This document shows positions 12,598 through 17,045 of a stretch of DNA of 17,045 bases, piece after piece. Position numbers and translations under genes: made by a program. Under the pieces are notes generated by a model. It was not told the DNA's origin. It ran no database searches and saw only the letters and a program-made list of their open reading frames with translations. The stretch is from Eubacteriales bacterium. GTDB lineage: Bacteria; Bacillota; Clostridia; Oscillospirales; Acutalibacteraceae. The stretch covers positions 1 through 17,045 of the forward strand of contig JAUMXP010000015.1 of NCBI GenBank assembly GCA_030529125.1, in the 5' to 3' direction. Positions within the stretch are counted from its first letter, which is position 1; each line of letters opens with the position of its first letter.

Positions 12598-14385
12598 ATG
12601 GCAGAATTTATGACAGGACTTAAAAGGTCACACTACTGCGGTGATTTGAGAATTACTGACGTAGGAAATGAAGTAACAGTTTGTGGTTGGGTACAGCGCC
12701 AGCGAGATCTGGGTCAGCTTATCTTCATTGATTTGCGTGACCGCACAGGTATTGTACAGCTCGCTTTCACTGATACAACAGACAAAGAAATTTTTGAAAA
12801 AGCGTTTTCTGCTCGTAGCGAATATGTGCTTTGCGCTAAAGGTATTGTCAGAGAGCGTAGTGCTAAGACTGACAAGATTGCGACAGGCGATATTGAAATC
12901 GAGGTAACTGATTTAAGAGTGCTCTCAAAAGCACAGACACCACCTTTTGAAATCGTTGATGATTGTAAAACAAGCGAAGACATCCGTCTGAAATACAGAT
13001 ACTTAGACCTCAGAAGAAAGCCACTTTACGATAATATCTACCTGCGTTCAAAAATTGCTAAGGTTGCACGCGACTATTTCTATGAGAACGGCTTTATCGA
13101 AATCGAAACACCAATGCTTATTAAATCTACACCTGAGGGAGCTCGTGACTATCTTGTGCCATCAAGAATCCATAACGGCAAGTTCTACGCACTTCCACAG
13201 TCCCCTCAGATTTACAAGCAGCTTTTGATGCTCTCAGGATTTGACCGCTATATTCAGCTTGCTAAGTGCTTCAGAGATGAGGACCTGCGTGCTGACCGTC
13301 AGCCTGAGTTTACACAGATCGATATGGAGTTGTCGTTCGTTGATGTTGAAGATATATTAGAAATCAACGAAGGACTTTTCAAGCGTTTGTTCAAAGAAGT
13401 ATTAAATCAGGAGCTCGAGACTCCGTTTGAGCGTATGACATACGCTGATGCTATGAACAAATATGGCTCAGATAAGCCTGATGTACGTTTTGATATGCAG
13501 ATTCAGGATTTATCCGAACTTGTTAAGGATTGCGACTTCAAGGTATTTACTGATGCGGTAGCTAACGGCGGTTCAGTCAGAGCTATTGTTGCTAAAGGCG
13601 CTGCTTCAACTCTCACACGTAAAGAGATAGACAAGCTCACTGAATTTGTACGCGGTATCGGTGCTAAGGGCCTTGCGTTTGTTCGATGGGTTGAAGATAC
13701 TCCTGCTTGTTCTTTCGCTAAATTTATGAAAGAGGGCGAGCTCGATAACATACTCAGCACAGTTGGCGCTGAGAAAGGCGACGTTGTTTTAATCGTTGCT
13801 GATAAAGACTCTGTGACACTTCCAACTCTCGGTGCACTTCGACTCAACGTAGCTAAGAAGCTCGACATCATCCCTGATGTGTTCAAATTTGTATGGATCG
13901 TAGACTTCCCATTCTTTGAGAAAGACGAAGAAAGTGGCGAGTGGGTTGCTATGCACCATCCGTTCACAATGCCAAAAGAAGAGTGCCTACCTTACCTTGA
14001 TGCTGACAAGGGCAAGGTTATCGCTAAAGCGTATGACCTTACACTCAACGGCACAGAGCTTTCTTCTGGTTCTATCCGTATCACTGACTATGAGCTCCAG
14101 CAGAAGATGTTCAGAGCACTTAAGCTTACTGATGAAGAAATCGAAGCTAAATTCGGTTTCTTGGTTGAAGCATATAAGTATGGTGCTCCACCACATGGCG
14201 GTATGGGTATCGGCTTAGACAGAATCGCTATGATTCTCTGTAAGTGCGATTCATTACGTGATGTTACTGCTTTCCCTAAGGTGCAGAACGCATCTGAATT
14301 AATGAGTGATTGCCCATCACCTGTTGATACTGAGAGCTTAGACGTACTCGGTATAGCATTAAAAGAAACTGAAGACAAAGAGTAA
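12598..14385 (+). CDS. aspS: aspartyl-tRNA synthetase
   Basis: The protein has 595 aa. A GTG at 12589 is in frame, but it overlaps the AAGGAG ribosome binding site (12584-12589), which also spans the hisS stop. ATG 12598 (MAEFMTGLKR) is chosen. Domains are the N-terminal OB-fold anticodon domain (about 15-110), the class II catalytic domain with motif 2 FRDEDLRADRQPEF (225-238), the bacterial GAD insertion (about 290-420), AMHHPFTMP, and motif 3 GIGLDRIAM with R542. It charges tRNA-Asp. In GWVQRQRDLG the residue after RD is Leu38; discriminating enzymes usually have Leu here, while non-discriminating ones tend to have His. This hints that it charges tRNA-Asp only, but the hint is weak. A strong terminator follows the stop. 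Confidence 0.97.
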   Translation: MAEFMTGLKRSHYCGDLRITDVGNEVTVCGWVQRQRDLGQLIFIDLRDRTGIVQLAFTDTTDKEIFEKAFSARSEYVLCAKGIVRERSAKTDKIATGDIEIEVTDLRVLSKAQTPPFEIVDDCKTSEDIRLKYRYLDLRRKPLYDNIYLRSKIAKVARDYFYENGFIEIETPMLIKSTPEGARDYLVPSRIHNGKFYALPQSPQIYKQLLMLSGFDRYIQLAKCFRDEDLRADRQPEFTQIDMELSFVDVEDILEINEGLFKRLFKEVLNQELETPFERMTYADAMNKYGSDKPDVRFDMQIQDLSELVKDCDFKVFTDAVANGGSVRAIVAKGAASTLTRKEIDKLTEFVRGIGAKGLAFVRWVEDTPACSFAKFMKEGELDNILSTVGAEKGDVVLIVADKDSVTLPTLGALRLNVAKKLDIIPDVFKFVWIVDFPFFEKDEESGEWVAMHHPFTMPKEECLPYLDADKGKVIAKAYDLTLNGTELSSGSIRITDYELQQKMFRALKLTDEEIEAKFGFLVEAYKYGAPPHGGMGIGLDRIAMILCKCDSLRDVTAFPKVQNASELMSDCPSPVDTESLDVLGIALKETEDKE

Positions 14386-14390
14386 AATTA

Positions 14391-14420
14391 AAAGCCTGCT
14401 TTAATTTAAGCAGGCTTTTT
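14391..14420. terminator. bidirectional terminator between aspS and the LRR-dockerin gene
   Basis: An 11-bp stem (14391-14401 with 14408-14418) closes a TAATTT loop. A T-run follows on the plus side and an A-rich run (AAAATTAAAA) precedes it, giving T-rich sequence for the minus strand. It lies between convergent genes. Confidence 0.9.
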
Positions 14421-14427
14421 CATATCT

Positions 14428-15435
14428 TTATAGTTTATCAATGATGAGTGCTACAAACATCTGGATTTTTGTCGCATCAGCGATGCTTACATCACCCTCA
14501 CCCGTTACATCAGCAGGCATCAACTGCTCATCGGTAAGTTTAGAGAGTTGTGCTAAGTGCATCTGGATGTAGGTTGCGTCTATAACAGTTATTTCACCAT
14601 CTAAGTCAACATCACCGACTAAGTAGCTAGGCTCGTTGAGCTCAACGAAAGTTCTGTTGTACTTTTTAGCATAATCGCTCAGGGTTGAATCTTTATACCC
14701 GTAAATAGTTGCGTTTTGTGGAATGGTGTTTTCGCTGTCGAAAATCACGCAGTCTTTACTTTTCAGAGTGAAGTTATTCAAAGCGTCACACGCATAGAAA
14801 GCGTAATCTTTCAGATTTGCAGTATTGCTTTTGAGCTCAACTTCAGTGAGTCGTAAGCACCATCCGAACGCATACTCGCCGATAGTGAGTTCACCATTTC
14901 CAAAGTTCACTTCTACAAGTCCTGTGCAATCAGAAAAAGCGTAGTTGCCAATAGTTGTCACAGTATCAGGGATATCGATGCTCTTAAGCGCAAAGCATCT
15001 GATAAAAGCGTTGTTGCCAATAGAAGTAACACCGTATGGAACGTTAATATTGCTTAAAGTTGCGCAATCAGAAAAAGCTTTGTATCCGATGGTGGTTACA
15101 TTGTCGCCGAGCTCTACGGTTGTAAGTTTTTTGCAACTGTCGAATGCTCGGTCTTCGATAGTAGTTACAGTATCAGGGATAGTAACCTTTTTCAGAGCGT
15201 GGCAACTGTAAAAAGCTTTTTTGCCGATTGTAGTGACTTTGTTTCCGTCAATTTCTGATGGGATGACAAACTCTGCATCAAGGCTGTCGTATTTAGTTAT
15301 TTTGATGTCACCATTTTCGAGTTGTTCATATTCGAGCACATTCGGCTCGTCTGTTGTTTCCTGTGCAAAAGATGTGATGCACGACATAGTGGACATCAAT
15401 ACAAATGATAGGATTAAACACAAAAGTTTTTTCAT
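14428..15435 (-). CDS. secreted leucine-rich-repeat (LRR_5/BspA-type) protein with C-terminal dockerin
   Basis: The protein has 335 aa. Residues 1-24 form a Sec signal peptide (MKKLLCLILSFVLM..., cleavage after SFA). Residues 68-228 hold seven consecutive repeats of exactly 23 aa with the pattern TTIGxxAFxxCxxLxxVxIPDxV, the BspA-like LRR_5 class. Residues 273-335 form a dockerin: repeat 1 DVDLDGEITVID has a full calcium loop, while repeat 2 DVTGEGDVSIAD lacks Asp/Asn at positions 3 and 5. LRR_5 proteins often mediate adhesion or binding to proteins. With the dockerin it would be a non-catalytic, scaffold-attached surface protein. The ribosome binding site is AAGGGG at 15441-15446, and the promoter upstream is a near-perfect consensus. 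It converges on aspS and diverges from the fumarase genes. The ligand is unknown. Confidence 0.88.
   Translation of the reverse strand: MKKLLCLILSFVLMSTMSCITSFAQETTDEPNVLEYEQLENGDIKITKYDSLDAEFVIPSEIDGNKVTTIGKKAFYSCHALKKVTIPDTVTTIEDRAFDSCKKLTTVELGDNVTTIGYKAFSDCATLSNINVPYGVTSIGNNAFIRCFALKSIDIPDTVTTIGNYAFSDCTGLVEVNFGNGELTIGEYAFGWCLRLTEVELKSNTANLKDYAFYACDALNNFTLKSKDCVIFDSENTIPQNATIYGYKDSTLSDYAKKYNRTFVELNEPSYLVGDVDLDGEITVIDATYIQMHLAQLSKLTDEQLMPADVTGEGDVSIADATKIQMFVALIIDKL
14431..14619 (-). other. type I dockerin module of the LRR protein
   Basis: This codes residues 273-335. Positions 10-11 and 17-18 are V-I and Q-M in repeat 1 and I-A and Q-M in repeat 2. The second calcium loop reads D-V-T-G-E-G, so calcium binding there is probably weakened. 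Confidence 0.8.
14752..15234 (-). repeat. seven tandem 69-bp units encoding LRR_5 repeats
   Basis: Seven in-frame units of 69 bases encode the 23-aa repeats. Similarity is still visible in the DNA: for example, CACAGTATCAGGGATA near 14958 recurs almost unchanged (TACAGTATCAGGGATA) near 15167, three units apart. This suggests growth by internal duplication. Confidence 0.8.
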
Positions 15436-15476
15436 AAAATCCCCTTCTTATCAGAGAATACGTAAATTACCTTTTG

Positions 15477-15504
15477 ATTATAACATCACAGTGTTTTTTG
15501 TCAA
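15477..15504 (-). promoter_or_regulatory. strong consensus promoter of the LRR-dockerin gene
   Basis: On the minus strand, TTGACA (15499-15504), a 16-base spacer and TATAAT (15477-15482), with extended -10 TG (TGTTATAAT). Both hexamers match the sigma-A consensus perfectly. Confidence 0.85.
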
Positions 15505-15542
15505 CAAACAAAAGGTGTAACGATTAAGTAAATACAGATGTA

Positions 15543-15571
15543 TTGAAAAATATGCAAAAATAATTTATACT
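15543..15571 (+). promoter_or_regulatory. promoter of the fumarase operon
   Basis: TTGAAA (15543-15548), a 17-base spacer and TATACT (15566-15571). Both boxes and the spacing are the same as at mreB. The ribosome binding site GAGGTGA (15578-15584) follows almost at once, so the leader is very short. Confidence 0.75.
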
Positions 15572-15588
15572 ACAGTAGAGGTGACTTT

Positions 15589-16431
15589 ATGAGAGTAATA
15601 AAAGCACAGGATATCAAAGACGCAGTAAAAGCTATGTTCATCAGCCTTAACTGCGAGATTGGTGAAGACATAACAAACGCGCTGAAAATTGCGCTAGATA
15701 TAGAAGAGAGCGATACAGCAAAGTCTGTGCTAACGCAGTTAATTGATAATAACGAGATAGCTAAAAATGAACAGATTCCACTGTGTCAGGACACCGGTAT
15801 GGCGGTGCTATTCGTAGAATATGGCGACAAGGTGGTTATAGACGGCGATTTCGACGAAGCGATTAATCAGGGTGTAAAAGAAGCGTATCTTGAAGGGTAC
15901 CTTAGAAAATCAGTTGTAGATGACCCTGTTTTCGACAGAAAAAACACTAAAGATAACACCCCTGCTGTGATACATACAAAAATTGTTAAAGGCGAGACGC
16001 TTAGAATAACAGCAGGCTCAAAAGGTTTTGGCAGCGAGAATATGTCACAAATAAAGATGCTTTCTCCATCAGCATCAGTAGAGGGTGTGAAAGCGTTTGT
16101 GCTTGACACTGTTAAGAAAGCAGGCCCTAACCCTTGCCCTCCTATTGTAGTCGGAGTAGGTATCGGTGGAACATTTGAACAAGCCGCACAGCTGTCAAAG
16201 AGAGCAACTTTCCGTAGTGCTGACAGTAGCAACGCTGACGAAAGATACGCAGAGCTTGAAAAAGAGCTTTTGGATGAGATTAATTCGATTAATATCGGCC
16301 CTGCAGGACTCGGTGGAAAGACAACCGCTCTGGCTGTCAATATCGAGTACTCGCCAACTCACATCGCATCTATCCCGGTTGCAGTGAATATTTGTTGTCA
16401 TGCGTGCAGACATAAAAGTGTAGAAATCTAA
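15589..16431 (+). CDS. fumA: class I fumarate hydratase, alpha (N-terminal) subunit
   Basis: The protein has 280 aa. It is the iron-sulfur subunit of the two-component class I fumarase, which interconverts fumarate and malate in the cytoplasm, here probably in a reductive or branched citric acid pathway. Cluster ligands are C66 in PLCQDTGMAVLF, C183 in GPNPCPPIVVGVG and C270 in NICCHACRH. The glycine-rich GSKGFGSEN (143-151) and GPAGLGGKTTAL (237-248) are family hallmarks. The same fold is used by L-tartrate dehydratase (TtdA), so substrate is assigned by likelihood. The beta subunit gene follows 11 bases after the stop. The 4Fe-4S enzyme is oxygen-sensitive, in keeping with an anaerobe. Confidence 0.92.
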   Translation: MRVIKAQDIKDAVKAMFISLNCEIGEDITNALKIALDIEESDTAKSVLTQLIDNNEIAKNEQIPLCQDTGMAVLFVEYGDKVVIDGDFDEAINQGVKEAYLEGYLRKSVVDDPVFDRKNTKDNTPAVIHTKIVKGETLRITAGSKGFGSENMSQIKMLSPSASVEGVKAFVLDTVKKAGPNPCPPIVVGVGIGGTFEQAAQLSKRATFRSADSSNADERYAELEKELLDEINSINIGPAGLGGKTTALAVNIEYSPTHIASIPVAVNICCHACRHKSVEI

Positions 16432-16442
16432 GGAATATTGTT

Positions 16443-16970
16443 ATGATAAAAAAACTGACATTACCGCTTAAAAAAGAAGACATCGCTAATCTAAGAGCAG
16501 GTGAAAGTGTTACATTAACAGGTGAGCTGTATACAGCCAGAGATGCTGCTCATAAACGCTTTTACGAGATGTTGCAAAATGGCGAAGAACTACCTATTGA
16601 TGTGAACAACCAGACTATATACTATGTTGGCCCTGCACCTGCAAAGCCTAGTATGGTTATTGGCCCTTGTGGTCCTACATCGTCGTATCGTATGGATAAG
16701 TACACACCGATTTTACTTGATATGGGACTTTCCGCTATGATAGGAAAAGGTGAACGTAGTGACGAGGTTATCGCTTCTATAGTCAAAAACAAAGCAGTGT
16801 ACTTTGCAACTATCGGCGGTGCCGCAGCGCTTATATCTAAGAGCGTAGAAAAAGATGAACCTATCTGTTTTTCCGATTTAGGTACTGAAGCAGTGCACAA
16901 ATACACTGTAAAGGATTTTCCGTGTATTGTTGCGATAGATAGCTTGGGAAATGATGTTTACAAAAGATAA
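16443..16970 (+). CDS. fumB: class I fumarate hydratase, beta (C-terminal) subunit
   Basis: The protein has 175 aa and corresponds to the C-terminal domain of single-chain class I fumarases. Motifs are TARDAAHKR (31-39), YVGPAPAKPSMVIGPCGPTS (61-80) and MIGKGERSDEV (99-109), which bind the substrate and complete the active site with the alpha subunit. The weak AAGGA ribosome binding site lies at 16431-16435, overlapping the alpha stop codon, so translation is probably coupled. The symbol follows the two-subunit naming and does not mean E. coli FumB. Downstream the operon is cut off by an insertion sequence. Confidence 0.9.
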   Translation: MIKKLTLPLKKEDIANLRAGESVTLTGELYTARDAAHKRFYEMLQNGEELPIDVNNQTIYYVGPAPAKPSMVIGPCGPTSSYRMDKYTPILLDMGLSAMIGKGERSDEVIASIVKNKAVYFATIGGAAALISKSVEKDEPICFSDLGTEAVHKYTVKDFPCIVAIDSLGNDVYKR

Positions 16971-16977
16971 TATAAAG

Positions 16978-16989
16978 AAAAGCCACCTG
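16978..16989 (+). other. probable left arm of the fumarase terminator, interrupted by an insertion sequence
   Basis: AAAAGCCACCTG, eight bases after the fumB stop, has the same form as the ascending arms of the other terminators here (AAAAGCC..., AAAAGAC...). No matching right arm (CAGGTGGCTTTT) is present before the insertion-sequence end at 16994. The right arm is expected beyond the far end of the element. Confidence 0.45.
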
Positions 16990-16993
16990 AAAA

Positions 16994-17045
16994 TGATATG
17001 CACCCCAAAAGTTAGACACTTTTGGAGGTGCATATTTTTATGGCA
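16994..17045 (+). mobile_element. left end of an IS3-family (IS150-like) insertion sequence, truncated by the window
   Basis: The sequence starts with TG and has the TGnnnTGCACCCCAAAAGTTAGACA layout typical of IS150-group left ends. It then forms a long hairpin: 16996-17004 pairs with 17027-17035, and 17005-17011 pairs with 17019-17025, with a single bulged A at 17026 and the loop TTAGACA. An ATG at 17040 (Met-Ala) follows and is the likely start of the first transposase frame (orfA). Only two codons lie in the window, so the transposase itself cannot be confirmed. Confidence 0.7.

Noticed and set aside
13503..13967. Open 154-aa frame on the minus strand inside aspS
   Set aside because: It is a shadow of the conserved synthetase, Ser/Thr-rich, with no recognisable family and no start signals.
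15867..16340. Open 157-aa frame on the minus strand inside the fumarase alpha gene
   Set aside because: It is antisense to conserved coding sequence, with no ribosome binding site or domain.
1..17045. CRISPR array, tRNA, rRNA, prophage or toxin-antitoxin genes
   Set aside because: I looked on both strands and saw no spaced direct repeats, tRNA-like cloverleaf arms or matching protein families.

Overview
The window looks like chromosomal DNA from an anaerobic Gram-positive Clostridia, most likely of the Ruminococcaceae/Oscillospiraceae type. The reasons are the moderately low G+C, strong AGGAGG-like ribosome binding sites, a clostridial mre cell-shape cluster, a two-subunit class I (Fe-S) fumarase, and two secreted proteins with type I dockerin modules, which are typical of cellulosome- or amylosome-forming Ruminococcus relatives. 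This assignment is inferred from gene content only.

Layout. Positions 1-83 hold the tail of an upstream gene and its terminator. 199-2951 is a two-gene operon: a ZapA-like division protein with a long C-terminal extension, then a U32 'peptidase' of the RlhA (rRNA hydroxylation) type. 3089-3532 encodes a trimeric dUTPase. 3695-8207 is the elongasome cluster mreB-mreC-mreD-PBP2, closed by a strong terminator. 8362-9545 carries a MinD-like ATPase and methylglyoxal synthase. 9594-11042, on the minus strand, encodes a secreted NlpC/P60-like protein with a ricin-type beta-trefoil and a dockerin. 11284-14385 is hisS-aspS. 14428-15435, on the minus strand, encodes a secreted leucine-rich-repeat protein with a dockerin. 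15589-16970 encodes the fumarase alpha and beta subunits. The window ends in the left end of an IS3/IS150-like insertion sequence.

How the genes fit together. Division (ZapA, MinD-like) and elongation (MreBCD, PBP2) functions sit beside housekeeping metabolism. The order mre-PBP2-(minC)-minD-(minE)-(rodA)-mgsA is a known clostridial arrangement. Here minC, minE and rodA are missing, and the remaining MinD lacks the usual membrane-targeting tail. Each dockerin gene lies antiparallel behind a housekeeping operon, shares a bidirectional terminator with it, and has its own strong promoter divergent from the next operon.

The points most worth a second look are: a QxxLF sliding-clamp-like motif at the end of the ZapA-like protein; a perfect 7-1-7 palindrome of Fur/PerR/Zur type upstream of zapA; the stripped-down Min locus; the dockerin-bearing cell-wall-hydrolase-like protein; and an insertion sequence that appears to have landed inside the fumarase operon's terminator. 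I see no CRISPR array, tRNA, rRNA or clear phage region. No gene-free stretch exceeds 300 bases.
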